Positions 11,001-22,100 are shown, counted from the stretch's first letter. The stretch: DNA of 64,000 nucleotides from Larus michahellis (GCF_964199755.1 NC_133906.1:18201378-18265377); one strand, 5' to 3'. The notes: generated from the sequence alone by a model not told the origin. Numbers and translations are program-made.

Positions 11001-14000
11001 CACCCACAACACGTCCCCGAATTCGGCAGACATCGCCGAAACCAGCAATTAGTCGAGATGAATAACTTCCCAGCTCTGGCTGGGTCGTGAGCCCTCTGCT
11101 TTGCGTCTTTGCTACCTCATACTGGGCAGCGAGAGACTGGTGCCCAGCTCGCATGGCGACGGCTCGCCCAGCACGGCCAGGAATCCGCCGGGCTCGAGGC
11201 AAAGCAAAAGCTTTATCAGGGATGAACGGTGAAGAGGGAATAACAAAGAACAAGCTGTGATGGATCTATTTACAGCTGCAGCAGGAAATAATAATTCCTG
11301 CTGAATTTCATGGCATACGTAGTAGTCACAAACCGCCTTATTTCTTTATTCTTCAATTTATTTTTTTTACTTTATCTGTCAATTCCTTTGCTCTCTAGCT
11401 GTTTTTTTTCTCCAAGCAGTGGTATTCAAATAGCAATATTGCAACTAAGGTAATTTTTAAGTCATTATCTCTTCAGAAAGGTTTTTGCTTTCAAATGAAA
11501 AAAAAAAAAAAGTAAATTTCTATGAGAAAGAAATAAACTTGTAGGAGTCCCTGAGCCTGGAGCAGACAGAGGGATCCTGGTTTCTCACGGAGCTGTAAAA
11601 CCCCACATAAATCTCCGCCAGCGCCTCCGGTTTACTCTGTAACTCCTTGGGAATCGCTGTGTTCGCAAGTTCGGCACAGGTGCCTCCTGGGCTGGGATGC
11701 AGAAGACCTTTCTCACGCGGACGGACCCTTCCCCTGCGGGGCGGCGAGAGGAGGCAGCGACCCACGGGAAGCGGGGGGGTCCCGTGGGAGAGCAGGGGGA
11801 CAGCATGGGGTCCCGCGTGGGACCGGTGCCCCCGGCATCGCTCCAGCCCCGCACTGTGCCGCGGTCAGTTTTGCGTCGAGCCACCACGATATGTGCCCAA
11901 GAGGAGACAAACAGCTGGCCATGCTGCTGTGTTTCAGCAGACACCTCCACACACATCTTGCTCAATCAAATTACCTTTTTTCACCCTGTTTTTTACCTGC
12001 AGAGTCGCCCCGTGTGGCCAGGGGCAGGGTTGCTCTCGGCAGTGGTGAGGAACGCGTTCGCTTCCAAACGGCCCCGGGATGACCTGGGCTCCCCGTTCTC
12101 CGAAGTGGTGGCTGAATTTGTCACATCCCTCAAATATGAGTCAGTGGCTAAAGCCCAGCCTTGGTGCTGGGAGATTTGGTTCCTACACATGGCTGTACTC
12201 CCACCCTCCTCCCTTTGGTGCTGTCTGGGGACCACGCTGGGACCCTCGGCCATCCCAGCCAGCCCCTGGCATCATCCCGCTCACCAGCTGAGCCTGTGCC
12301 AGCACCTGCTTCCAGGAGCAACGGCAGGAGGACACCGAGAGTGACATAGTCAGGGAAATTGGGGGCTAACATGAATTGTAGGGCTGCGCTGCTTTTGTGC
12401 TCGGGAACGTTGAGGTCAAGTCTCAGCAGGAGGAGACACCTCCCGTGCCCACCCCAGCTCCCACGTGTGCCCAGGGGTGCACACACGCTCGTGCGCTTCC
12501 ACACGCGGTTTGCTCGGAGGCCAATGGCAAGAGTTGAACTTTTGCCGGCTTTTGCTTATTTAGTAAAAAACCAGCTGCCTTTTGGTATCCCGTGGGATGC
12601 TGTGTGGGGAATGACCCCAGGGGAGCCCCTCTCCCACTCGCAACGTACCACGACTGGGGGTTGTCCTGCCTCTGATGCTCTTCTACATTTATCTGTCAGC
12701 ATCAGAGGTGGCTTAAAAAAGCCCCCATCTCCTTGCAATGGGGAAGCAGGGGAAAGACACCCTTAAAAAGAAAATTGAGTTGGTTGAGAAACAGATTTGC
12801 AGCCCTGGGGGTTGGGGTTTTGCTGTGTGGAGATTCTCTGATGTCTGATTAGGGTTGAGTCCACCGTGGAGTCTCTGAAGCACAGTTTTGCTCTGTGCCA
12901 TCCAAACTCCGGCTTCCACTAGGATGGTCAGAATTTAATAATATTGCTAGGATGTCCAAATGTAAATCAGATTTGGCCGAAACTGATGGATATGCCAAGG
13001 ACACGTTAGGGGGAACAGATGAACAGGACGGCAGGCCCAAAAAGACCCCCTTTCCTGGGGGAAGGAGGATGCAAGCGAGGTTAGGAGGGTTGCTGGGTCA
13101 CTGGAAATCTCTCCCTGCTCATCCGCAGCAGTGATGGGCAGCATCTTGTCCAGGCTGTTACACCCAGGGCAGCCCTGGGGAAATCCATGGAGCTGCTCTG
13201 CGCTTGCTCCTGGCCATTCCCATGGAAGCACCGCTCTCAGCAGCAGAAATGCTGGAGAAGATGGGCGAACGTGTCTGCTAGGCAAACAAATGGCCGGGTT
13301 CCCAGTCGGAAGGACAGTGGCTGCTCAGCTGAAAGCGCGTCTCCATCCGTCCCGACGGCCTGGGAGAGGATTTTGTTATTTCGGGTGGAGAAGCAAATAC
13401 TCACAGCTGTGTTTATTCCCTGCCCGTGGGCTCTTCTGCAGAGGAAAGCACCAGGGACTTGTCAGCAAAGTTGGCCTTGGCCTTGGCCTTGGCACCCTTC
13501 CTCCAAGTGCCACCCGCGCCCGCCACGGCTCCCGGCCCGGGCAGAGTTGAAGCCGTCTTCTCTTGCTCTGCAGGTTGCCCTGCATGTAGTGATTTAACGC
13601 AGGAGCTAACGGAGAAGGCGGCCGGGGCTATTTTTGACTGTATTTTTCTGCTAGAAAGTGGCAGGTTCTGCCTCCTGCACAAAGGAGAGGTGGGCTTCCA
13701 TGGCACCAAGCTCTGTCGGTATTTCAGGGGCCCCAAGGAGAGATTCAGGCTGGCTTCTGTCAAACGCAGCTGGCCCGCAGCTCCGGTCCCTGGGAGTGCT
13801 TGTGTGCCTTGTGGGCTTTCTTCAGTGCGTCTTTAAAGACTGCACCAGAAGAATCAGCTGCTGCCCTCCACCTGAGCTCGGTATTGGGAGGAGGAAAATA
13901 ACCCTCTTGGTGTCAGAGAAATGCTGACATCCCTGGGTTTTCCCTCTTTACTCTGTCCTGATCTGTGTGCCTTCGAGTGATGGCACCTTGGGTTTGGGCT

Positions 14001-14987
14001 TCCTGGCAAAGAGCTGGGCTTCCCTCAGCCCTCCCAGGCTGTATTTTTGCAGGTAGCTTGTCCTCAGCCCACCGCAGGGCTTGCAGCTCTGCTCCCCTCG
14101 GGGATGGTGTGTGATGGCACGTGGGATTTATAGTCCATCTTCTCGGGATGCCCCTGAATCCCTCCTCCTCTTTCCACCAAGCAATTTCACCAATGCCTAG
14201 GTGCTTTCCAACCTGGAAGAACACCCTGGTGCTACCCAGGGTGAGCATTAAATCCAGTACGACCCTCACAACTCTCTTTTCCACTGATCCCCAGGGCATT
14301 GCCATGTTTATCCTGAGCTCTCCACGGGTGTCTGTAGGTCCCCCATGTCCTCAGTGATGCTCCTACCCTTCCCTTCTGTCCCCTCTTGTCTCACGACTGC
14401 TCTGCTCTCTCTGCCAGGCAAGACTAGGACGAAAGACAAGTACCGGGTGGTGTACACGGACCACCAGCGCCTGGAGCTGGAGAAGGAGTTTCACTACAGC
14501 CGCTACATCACCATCCGCCGCAAGGCCGAGCTGGCCGCTGCCCTCGGGCTCACCGAACGGCAGGTCAGTGCCACAGTGTCCCAGGAAAACCCATGTCCTG
14601 GGTGGAGATGGGACTGAGGAGCAGAAGGGCTGCAGCCCAAGCAGGCAGTGGTGGTCCCACCTTGCTCCGCATCTCTGCCTTCCCTTCCAAACTCCAGGAT
14701 GCCCCAGGGGGACCCCAAGTGTCATCATCCTTGGCTGCATCTGTCCGCACCTCTGCATTGCCATCTTTGTCTTTCTGCAGGTGAAAATCTGGTTTCAAAA
14801 TCGGAGGGCGAAGGAGAGGAAGGTGAACAAAAAGAAGATGCAGCAGCAAAGCCAGCCCACCAGCACCACCACGCCGACCCCGCCGGCCATCGGCACGCCG
14901 GGACCCATCGGAGGCCTCTGCAGCAGCAGTGCCCCGAACCTCGTCTCCTCGTCTCCACTGACTGTCAAGGAGGAATTCATGCCTTAA
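1576..14987 (+). CDS. CDX1: CDX1, caudal-type homeobox transcription factor (3 coding exons)
   Basis: The coding exons are 1576-2002, 14418-14563 and 14781-14987, giving 259 residues (human about 265). CDX1 is a nuclear ParaHox factor acting in anterior-posterior patterning and intestinal epithelial identity. Residues 1-140 form the Pro/Ser/Tyr-rich caudal activation region, opening [10 protein letters not shown]. The PBX-type hexapeptide PYEWM lies at about 128-132. The homeodomain spans about 148-207, with recognition-helix WFQNRR at 195-200 carrying Q50 and N51. The C-terminus is Ser/Thr/Pro-rich and ends in EEFMP. The start is the ATG that opens the conserved family N-terminus; upstream in-frame ATGs lie before the likely transcription start. 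Introns are 12.4 kb and 217 bp, both GT-AG. The bird gene has been called CdxA. Confidence 0.96.
2440..3020 (+). repeat. GT-rich array with a 60-bp higher-order period
   Basis: This is TG-rich, largely alternating purine-pyrimidine sequence in CDX1 intron 1. From about 2781 to 2950 a 60-base module repeats in register (GCACGCGTGG / GCATGCATGG / ACACGCCTGG at 2781, 2841 and 2901, each followed by TGTGTGTGTG). The composition favours Z-DNA and length polymorphism. Frames through it are open only because of the repeat and are not genes. Confidence 0.85.
3021..4220. other. CDX1 intron 1, GC-rich part with no recognisable element
   Basis: Single-copy-looking GC-rich intron between the GT array and the first AT-rich island. 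I see no coding, RNA or repeat signal in it. Confidence 0.5.
4230..5130. promoter_or_regulatory. AT-rich island in CDX1 intron 1 with an inverted pair of CDX-type sites
   Basis: Base composition drops sharply from the GC-rich flanks. TTTATTG at 4728-4734 and CAATAAA at 4739-4745 form a 7-base inverted repeat separated by AAAT, and each arm contains the CDX core TTTAT/ATAAA. TTTAATC and GATTGATTAAC (HNF1/HOX-PBX-like) follow within 40 bases. This is a candidate intronic enhancer, possibly autoregulatory. The function is inferred from motifs only. Confidence 0.4.
5280..5530. promoter_or_regulatory. Second AT-rich island in CDX1 intron 1 (TATA-like and octamer motifs)
   Basis: The segment contains CACAATTATTTGC near 5330, CTATAAAAAG near 5370 and TTATGCAAAT near 5441, within otherwise GC-rich intron. 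It looks like regulatory rather than repeat sequence. No transcript evidence can be drawn from the bases. Confidence 0.3.
5679..5740 (+). repeat. Three-copy 21-bp tandem repeat
   Basis: The unit TTTCCAGCTCAGTTTTCACTA recurs about three times with small changes. It is a short local duplication in CDX1 intron 1. Confidence 0.75.
6541..6840 (+). mobile_element. CR1 LINE 3' fragment, copy A (CDX1 intron 1)
   Basis: The sequence runs from GATGGGGAGGGACTC through the standard CR1 tail (AGGTCCCTTCCAACCC ... ATTCTGTGATTCTG). CR1 is the dominant avian non-LTR retrotransposon and ends in short ATTCTGTG-type repeats instead of poly(A). The copy is 5' truncated at 6541. With the adjoining tail it matches copy B (20214-20710) over 497 bases with eight differences, all transitions, and no gaps by my manual alignment. 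Confidence 0.92.
6841..7071 (+). mobile_element. Non-CR1 tail joined to copy A, closed by a second CR1-like end
   Basis: Bases 6841-7037 are not CR1-like but are nearly identical to 20514-20710, so they travelled with the element. They are followed at 7038-7071 by CCTGAACCGTTCTGTGATTC and two further TGATTCTGTG units, resembling a CR1 3' terminus. The likely reading is a CR1 insertion carrying transduced 3' flanking DNA, or a chimeric CR1 family. Confidence 0.7.
7072..11180. other. CDX1 intron 1, central part
   Basis: Mostly GC-rich single-copy-looking sequence. No exon, RNA gene or known repeat is recognised. A moderately AT-rich patch with GATA/TAAT-like words lies at 10385-10450, and another at 10870-11060. 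Confidence 0.45.
11190..11520. promoter_or_regulatory. Third AT-rich island in CDX1 intron 1, with a 9-bp palindrome
   Basis: The island contains an AACAAAG SOX/TCF-like word and many A/T-rich homeodomain words. It also has a perfect inverted repeat, CAGCAGGAA (11279-11287) and TTCCTGCTG (11295-11303), around a 7-base A/T spacer. It ends in a 13-A run near 11500. The composition contrast suggests a conserved regulatory element, unproven. Confidence 0.35.
11521..14417. other. CDX1 intron 1, 3' part
   Basis: Nothing recognisable apart from a short CCTTGG-type hexamer run near 13470-13495. It leads into the exon 2 acceptor TCTCTGCCAG ending at 14417. Confidence 0.45.
14418..14563 (+). CDS. CDX1: CDX1 coding exon 2 (N-terminal two thirds of the homeodomain)
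   Basis: This 146-base exon completes Gly143 and codes 144-191, starting [10 protein letters not shown] and ending LGLTERQ. The acceptor is CCAG|GC and the donor CAG|GTCAGT. Confidence 0.96.
14781..14987 (+). CDS. CDX1: CDX1 coding exon 3 (recognition helix and C-terminus)
   Basis: Codes for residues 192-259, beginning [14 protein letters not shown], and stops with TAA at 14985-14987. The acceptor is TTTCTGCAG. Confidence 0.96.
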   Translation: MKIWFQNRRAKERKVNKKKMQQQSQPTSTTTPTPPAIGTPGPIGGLCSSSAPNLVSSSPLTVKEEFMP

Positions 14988-15765
14988 CCCCCTTCACCAG
15001 CTACAGACACCAAGAGATAAGCACTATGTAGCAGAGCCCAGCCGGTCCGTGTGCTCTGAAGAGTGACAGCCCCTTCCCAAAGACACGATGGTCCCCGGCT
15101 GAACCAACAGGGTGGCCAGCGAGCTGGGCGAGGTGGCACCTGGACCCTCCCAAGGGGCTGGTGGGCTGTCTCCTAGATAAAAACCATAGGTTAGGTAGTA
15201 TTGCTCTCCTGTAGGAAACATGCACCGGTCTGGTCTCTGGTGTTTGTAGCCCAAAGTAAGGTCCTAATGTCAGCAGAAGGACGGGGAGGGTGGGGGTGGT
15301 GGATGATGGCTTTCCTACAGCGCTTCAGGTGGAGCTGGTAGGATGCTTCCTTCGGTCCTTCTGGCACTCCAGCTGCCCGGTGTTTTTGGGGCAGTTTGAA
15401 CAAGACTGAACTAGAAAAAAGACTTGGCTGGACTCAGGGCAAAACAAAATTCCACTGAGCTGGTCTCCTGGATCTGCCGCGCCGGGAAGGGGGGTGCCAA
15501 AGGCAGAGTGATTTGGACTGTGGGAGCCAGGCAGGACCCTTGGCTGGGACCCTGGTGATGGTGGCGAGCCGGAGCACGCCCTTGGCAAGAGTCCCTGCAT
15601 GTCCCCACCCATGTCCCCCAGCCACCCCGGCAGTGCCGGCTCCTGTGTCCCCAGGTCTGCCCCTGCAGCCACAAAGAGCCACGCAGAGACATGTCCAGCA
15701 GCTCCCATGCCCCACGTTGTGCCATGGCAAGGCAGCACGACAGCCATCCTCCACCTGGAGCTCAG

Positions 15766-15895
15766 GGAGAGGCGAGGCGAGGCGAGGCGAGGCGAGGCGA
15801 GGCGAGGCGAGGCGAGGAGAGGCGAGGAGAGGAGAGGAGAGGAGAGGAGAGGAGAGGAGAGGAGAGGAGAGGAGAGGAGAGGAGAGGAGAGGAGA
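15766..15895 (+). repeat. GGCGA/GGAGA pentamer minisatellite, 26 units
   Basis: 130 bases of uninterrupted 5-mers. CpG-bearing GGCGA units fill the 5' part and GGAGA the 3' part, with mixed units at the border. The sense strand is pure purine apart from the C positions. All frames on both strands are open because of the period, so the Arg/Glu/Gly or Ser/Pro/Leu frames here are artefacts. Confidence 0.97.
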
Positions 15896-16950
15896 CGGGT
15901 GTGGGCGTGCTGGAGATGTACCACCGTGCTGAACCCTGAGACCACCTTCCAGTGGGGAAGGGGAGGAGAACAAGATGGTTTGTCATTGGGACGGGGTGCA
16001 AGAACCAGCCACAGGCCGTCCAGAAGGGCCGATACGGGGAGAGCTTTGTGGTGCTGCTCCAAGGGAGTGCAGACACTGCAGGCACCAGGAGCTCCTGCCA
16101 GGGGGGACAAGGGCTGTGTCAGGCAGAGGAGGGGCTGGAACATTCCCAGGTTTTAGGTGATGGAGAATTGGTTTCCAGAAAGACAGAGGAGTGGGTTTTT
16201 CCTATTTTCTTCAAATCCCAAAGGACTTCAGGTTTTGCTCTCCGTCTCTGCCCTCCTCCATGCACTGCACCACCTCTCGCCCGCTGTGTGCCCTAGGCCA
16301 GTAACTGGTACCCCTCTTTTCCTGCTGGTGAACTGCGGCTGAACCATCCCTTTGACCTGCTGAATCCTGACTACTTTATTAGTCCGGGTTTCCGATGCCC
16401 CAAAGGCCAGCGGGGCACAGCTGGGACGCCGGAGGGTCCGCGGCTCCTGCTCGGGGCTGCACCGGGTGCTCCTGGGCTGCGGCTTCCCAAGACCAAGACA
16501 GGAATGAAGGTGCACAGGCCTCAGGTGGCAGCTCGCATGGCCTTTCCCAGCTCCATTTCTCTGAGTTCCAGAAAGGTGGAGCAGCAGACGTGTCCCCCAC
16601 TGCCTGCAGAGCACCCGGTCGAGCCCTCACATCGCACCCGACATCGCAATGCATCGCATTCCTCGGCCTCCCTGTCCGCTCCCAGCCCCTCATGGCCCAG
16701 AAAACAAGGTGCCCAGGCACACTGTGGCTTTTACAAGTTTGTGCCACCCCACTGCGCCCATCACCCCGCTCCAGCTCTCCTAGGATTTGGGTTTCCCTCC
16801 TGCAGGGACCACTGACACCTCCCTTGGCCACCGCCGCCAGCTGCGCTCGGTGGTGAAGAAGAATGTTTGCATTGGCTCGGGACTTTGGCTCAGTTTTTGT
16901 GTATATAAGGCAGAACTGGTTTTCCTTTTTATTTTTTAGGCATCGGTGAA

Positions 16951-16956
16951 AATAAA
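16951..16956 (+). promoter_or_regulatory. CDX1: Candidate CDX1 poly(A) signal AATAAA
   Basis: First AATAAA after the CDX1 stop. It is preceded by a T-rich stretch and followed within 40 bases by TTTGTTGCTGTC, a plausible downstream element. Confidence 0.5.
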
Positions 16957-16975
16957 AGCGAGCAGGAATCCCGCG

Positions 16976-19922
16976 CGCCACAGGTTTGTTGCTGTCTCCT
17001 CCCGGCCTGCGGGTGCTGTGGCAGGGGAGGGATGCCGGCTCCGGGGTCGCACCAGTGCTGATGCTCCTGAGTGTGTCCGGGGTCGGGAACGAGGGCTCCT
17101 GCCCAGTCCCACCAAAACCGGTGCAGATGGATGTCTCGACGCAGCAGCCTTGTCCCTGTGGCACGCGGCGTGCCCATCCCGCAGGGACATTGCTGGGGGT
17201 GACACAGCCTTTGCCACGGAGAGGGCTGGCCGTGCCGGGCGACCCGATGGCTGCAAACGCACAGCCCCGGGGCCGCCGGGAAAAGGGTGAGGCTGGGCTT
17301 GGGCTGGCGGAGGCCAAAGAACAAGGCCAGCTGCCCACGGACGTGGCCACCTCCCATTGGCGCCTCCTGGCCTCTAATCTTGTTTTATGGCTGTTGACGG
17401 GCTGAATATCCTCCTTGTCCAAGAAGAGCAAACAGAGAACGAGGATGTGAGATAGTGCCTGGGACAGCTGGCATTGGTGCCCGACGCTCTCCTCTCTCCA
17501 TCCCAGCCCCGTCCCCCCAGTCCTGCAGGGCACCGTGCAAGGGGCTGCCCTCGAATCCCAGCTCAAAACGGCTCCTCAAGCCCCCACGTGTGTCAAGTGT
17601 CGCCTGGAATGAGGCAGGAATGTGTGTGCCAAGGTGCCCGGGCAGGGCAGGTAGCTATGGAGGGACACCTAATGCAGGATAAAGTCCTCATGGGTGGAGG
17701 AGACGGAGGAGCAGGGGCAGTGTGAGGTGGCACTGCAGAGAGAGTGACAGTGCAAAAGGTTTTTTCCTGACATTGCAACAGCGGCTGCACCTACTGCTGC
17801 GCCCTGGTGACCCCACGGTCACCCGTACAGTGCCTGGGCTGCCCGCGGCGTGGGACCACCGCCTCCCTGCACCCCTGCAAGGGCACACGGGGCATCAGGA
17901 GCTAAAGCAGGCTGTGGGAGACAAGGGGAATGGAGCTAGTGCCGTATGGGAAAAGGGATGGGACTGGACAGACCACCTGCCCAAAGAGCTGGGCTGGACT
18001 GGGGAAACTGGGGTCCACTTCTGTGTGGAGGCTCCAGTGCGGTGCCCATAGCCAAGGGCTGGCTCTTCCACATGCATCCTCCTCCCTTGCTGGGCTTTAT
18101 CCTGCCTTTGACATCCAATTTTGTCATCGCCAGGTGTGGACTGGCTGGTGGGATCCTGCCCTGGCAGGGGATGGGGTGGTGGCAGCCCAGCCCCGGGCAT
18201 CACCGTCACCTGCAAGGTCTTGCTCAAGGGGGAAGCTCAAAGGGGAACAGAGTCCTGGAGGGGGATGAAACGTGCATCTCCCAAACTCCCTTGCTGCATT
18301 GGAGTGTCCATGGGTGTGCACAGGGCCGGGCTGGAGGGAAGATGCTCCGCCGCCCACCCAGAGAGGCTGCGGGTGCCGTTGACAGGATGAAATTCCAACT
18401 GATACCCTAATCTGGCGCCTGCCTGTTTGCACAGCAGGGTAAAAGTCCAGCGAGCCGTGGGCTGTGCCCTTGGGTCCCTGCCGCCCGTGTGTGCACAGGG
18501 AGCCGGCGCTGGCGGGAAGAGGCAATAAATGTGCCCACACGCCCAGCCACCCCTTCCCCCAACACACACACACACCCCTTGGTCGGGTGACGAAATGCAT
18601 CTGCTGCGTCCCCGCTCCCGTGTCCTCCCCTGCCTCCCTCCAGCCGTCGTTTGGGCAGGGATGGGTGAGCCCTGCGGGGTCCTCCCCGTGCCAGGAAAGG
18701 GGCTGGTGGACCCCATGTCACCACCAGGTTTGGGACCTTTGGTACAAACCTCCTGGACACGTGTCACATTGACGGTTGCACCCCCAGCAGGTGACAGGCA
18801 CCCAGTTCTAGCACCTGCAGCAGCTGCCTCTTGAGTCCCACAGCCCCACATGGAGCCTGGTCCTTATGGGGACAGCCTGGACCCACGGTCGGAGGACCCT
18901 GACCCCAACAAGCCCCCACAGTTTCTTCCTGTTCCTTCCTCCGTGCTTCCCACCGGCTCCTGCTGCCTGGCTGCACCCCTCCTCGGAGAAATCTTGAAAC
19001 CATCATCAAAATAAGGCCACGCACACCAGGTGGCCAAAAACACCGCCAGCCTGACAGCAGCCTCCGGCATGGCACGCTTCCCGGCGGTGACTAACTGGAG
19101 CGCCGCTGCCGTTGTCGCCTTCCTCGTGTCTTGCGGAGTGGATCTGGGCACGGTCCCATCTTGCTGTCAGCCACCTTCTCGCCTCTTCCCGGGCGGCTGA
19201 CGCCGGGATGCGGGTGGGTGCCCGAGCAGGGGGGGCCAGGGTGTTTCCCCAGCCTGAGTGCTGCCTTCTCTTTTCCCACTGGTGGCAAATGCCTGTCGGG
19301 CGCTGCATCGGGATGGAGAGCCACATGTTTGCTTTCCTGCAGCCCTACCACCCCGCTGAGCCCGTGCTTCAGCCCACGGGAAGGGAAAGGTTTACTTGAT
19401 GTCCCAGGGGGGGCTCAGGGGTGGGGTGGGAGAAGGCAAAACTTGCTAGAAAATGGTTGCAAGCCCCATGTGTGCACCCTAGTGCTGGGCCCTTGGGCAT
19501 CAGGACTCGGGGACAGCTGTGCAACACCGCTGTCCTCCACCTGAGCTCTCCTGGGTTTTCTGGGGTCCCTGGACTGCGCTGCTCCTCATGGGAACACCCC
19601 TCCAGCTCCTACTGCCTCTGGTGGGTGCTGTTCCACCAGGTGCATCTCTTGCCAGCTCCAGGGCGATGCCAGACTCGAGCCAGCTCTGCAATGAGATGCT
19701 GGAGCACCCCAAATGCCTGGGGTAGAGTGTCCACTCCTGGGTGGTCCCAGGAGATGGAGAGCTGATGGTGCTACCGGAGCAGCACCAGCCAAGCCAGAAA
19801 GGGATCTCCAGACGCAGAGCACCCCATCGGCGGTGGTATTAACGTCAACACTTCAGGGTTGTATCAGCCCTGGATGTCTCTGCTGGTAAACACTGCCCCA
19901 GAGACAAGAAGTCAGGGGCTTG
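16976..19922. other. CDX1-SLC6A7 intergenic sequence, proximal part
   Basis: GC-rich with no coding exon recognised. A short CA run lies near 18561-18575, and another AATAAA at about 18534 could be an alternative CDX1 end. Confidence 0.45.
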
Positions 19923-20513
19923 AAGTCCACCCAGGGAAGGACATGGACCTGGTGGAACGGGTCCAGCAGAGGGCCACAAAGATGATCCGAGGGCTGGAGC
20001 ACCTGTGCTATGAGGACAGGCTGAAAGTCCACCCAGGGAAGGACATGGACCTGGTGGAACGGGTCCAGCAGAGGGCCACAAAGATGATCCGAGGGCTGGA
20101 GCCCCTCTGCTATGAGGACAGGCTGAGAGAGTTGGGGTCGTTCAGCCTGGAGAAGAGAAGGCTCCGGGGAGACCTTAGAGCCCCTTTCAGTCCGTAAAGG
20201 GGGCTACAGGAAGGATGGGGAGGGACTCTTTATCAGGGAGTGTAATGATAGGACACAGGGTAACGGCCTCAAACTGGAAGAGGGTAGATTTAGATTGGAT
20301 ATCAGGAAGAAATTCTTTACTGTGAGGGTGGTGAGGCGCTGGAACAGGTTGCCCAGGGAAGCTGTGGCTGCCCCATCCCTGGAGGTGTTCAAGGCCAGGC
20401 TGGATGAGGCTTTGAGCAGCCTGGGCTGGCGGGAGGTGTCCCTGCCCAGGGCAGGGGGGTGGGACTGGGTGATCTTTAAGGTCCCTTCCAACCCAAACCA
20501 TTCTGTGATTCTG
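19923..20513 (+). mobile_element. CR1 LINE 3' fragment, copy B, with an internal tandem duplication
   Basis: This copy is longer than copy A. It retains the C-terminal part of the CR1 reverse-transcriptase reading frame ([15 protein letters not shown] ... YEDRL) followed by the standard 3' end. A 102-bp unit is tandemly duplicated in frame at 19923-20024 and 20025-20126, with two differences seen. The frame is broken downstream by a stop, so the element is dead. Confidence 0.92.
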
Positions 20514-20710
20514 TTTGTGCAGGGCTCAGTCCATGCTGGCAAGACGGGGCTGGGGCAGCTGTAACAAGGTGGCACCAGCCTCTCCCCTCCTGTGCCACAA
20601 CGGTGGCCACGAGACGCTTCTCTTTAGGTGGATCCCAAGTGAAAAACCCAAAGGGGTGATTCAGGTCATGCAGGCACGAAAGGCAAACAAAGCATCCCTG
20701 CCCCGAACAG
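20514..20710 (+). mobile_element. 197-bp tail shared with CR1 copy A
   Basis: Nearly identical to 6841-7037. Unlike copy A it is not followed by CR1-like terminal repeats; unrelated sequence begins at 20711. Confidence 0.75.
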
Positions 20711-22100
20711 GAAGGGTGAGGCTGGGACAGTGCCCAACATGGCCCCTGGCTACCAGCCTGGCCAGCTCTAGGCTCAGCAGCATTCCCCACCAGCATCCCG
20801 GCAGAGGGAGAAGTTGAAGGCAGGTAAAACCTGGATGGGTGAATTCCCGAAGACTTTTTCTTTTTTTTTGAGGAAGCTGTGAGTGTGCGAAAAAAAGATG
20901 TTTGTTGGGTTATATAGTTTGCTCCTTCCTCCTTTCCTGCTGGGAAATCCGGGTAAATGTTAGCACTGTGCAAACGCTGAGCCACTTCATCACGTTGGAT
21001 TCTGCAGAAACGTGTCTTTATGCTCGGGATCCATTTCCTTTCCGGGAAAATTTTCAGAAGTGCTTGGAGGGCTATAGGAGCACGACGATATCAGGGAGAT
21101 TTGCTCTTATGTTGGGCAGGCTGGGTCCTCTTGGTACCAGCCCTGTCATTGTCCTCCATGTCCCCAGTGCTGCCTGCTCAGCCTTAAACCCGAGCAAAGC
21201 AGCTGGGGACCAGTCTGGGGCAGGTTGGAGCACCACGGGGCATTTGCAAGAGAAAGTGACACACACACCCTGATGGACTGGGCACAGTCCAAGGAGAAAG
21301 TGAAGGACAAAAGGATATTATTGAGGGAAAGAGGCGATACTGTGGGTCCAGAGGCAGACAGCAGCTCTCCTGGTACCACACTGGCCCTGGGGCACGTGGG
21401 GTTGTCCCCTCTTGCAGCCCCACAGGGGACATTTCCCACCATGGAAGTGGGAGAAGCAGCCACAGATGAGCTCTCTGCCATCTCAATGGGGATTTGACTG
21501 AGCATAATGGGGAAAATCCCACATCTCCCTGGGTTTAGAGGCTGTAGAATCCCACTGATGACTTAACAGGGACATCTGAACCCTGGAGATGTGACATGTG
21601 CGCCAGCACTGGGATGATGATATGATGGACTCAGGATCACTCTTGCCCCCAGGATGGTGGGATGTACTGGTCCTACCCCAAGGGACTGATGGCTGTTGAG
21701 CATCCCCTTCCCTGGGCTGGGGACCGGGCTGGGGCAACACAGGGAGAAGCCACTTCTGACCTGCTCAGGCTGCAGCCGTGTCCTGCCATAGGAAAATCAG
21801 CTCAGAGCCGGACAGAAAGGTGTTGGGAGCATCTGGGATCTGCACTCGCACTGGTGCCACCACTGCCTGGGGCACGTGGGAGCCGCGGGGTGGCCAGTGG
21901 CAGGATGCCTGCAAAGTCAGGTCCGTCCCTAGGGAGACCTGACGCATTCATGGCATGAGTAAGGCAGCAGCCATTCCTCCTGGGGGCTGAGGTCCCGGAC
22001 ACCCCCCTGGCAGGGGTGCGTTTGACAGACAGCCCTTCTCCAGCCTGCCGAGAGCCGTCCCCTCCTCCTTCCCTGCTCAGCACGCAGCCATCCTCAACTC
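20711..22100. other. CDX1-SLC6A7 intergenic sequence, distal part
   Basis: Single-copy-looking sequence upstream of the SLC6A7 CpG-rich segment. No gene or repeat is recognised. Confidence 0.45.

Larger units (their letters stand above)
14988..16975 (+). other. CDX1: Probable CDX1 3' UTR
   Basis: From the stop codon there is no AATAAA until 16951, so the transcript may carry a UTR of about 2 kb. It includes the pentamer array at 15766-15895. The extent is inferred from the signal position only. Confidence 0.5.

Noticed and set aside
15434-16156. Open frames rich in Arg-Gly-Glu (+) and Ser-Pro-Leu (-)
   Set aside because: They come from the pentamer array in the CDX1 3' UTR. There is no domain and no conserved start.
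16379-17566. 395-codon minus-strand open frame after CDX1
   Set aside because: It runs antisense to the CDX1 3' UTR and intergenic DNA, with no domain, no splice context and low-complexity GC-rich translation.
19858-20197. A possible host gene encoding [15 protein letters not shown]
   Set aside because: This is the C-terminal part of the CR1 reverse-transcriptase frame in a truncated, duplicated and stopped copy.
21222-21244. RE1/NRSF-like word AGCACCACGG about 1.1 kb upstream of SLC6A7
   Set aside because: Only the left half resembles the consensus. The right half does not fit, so it is not called.
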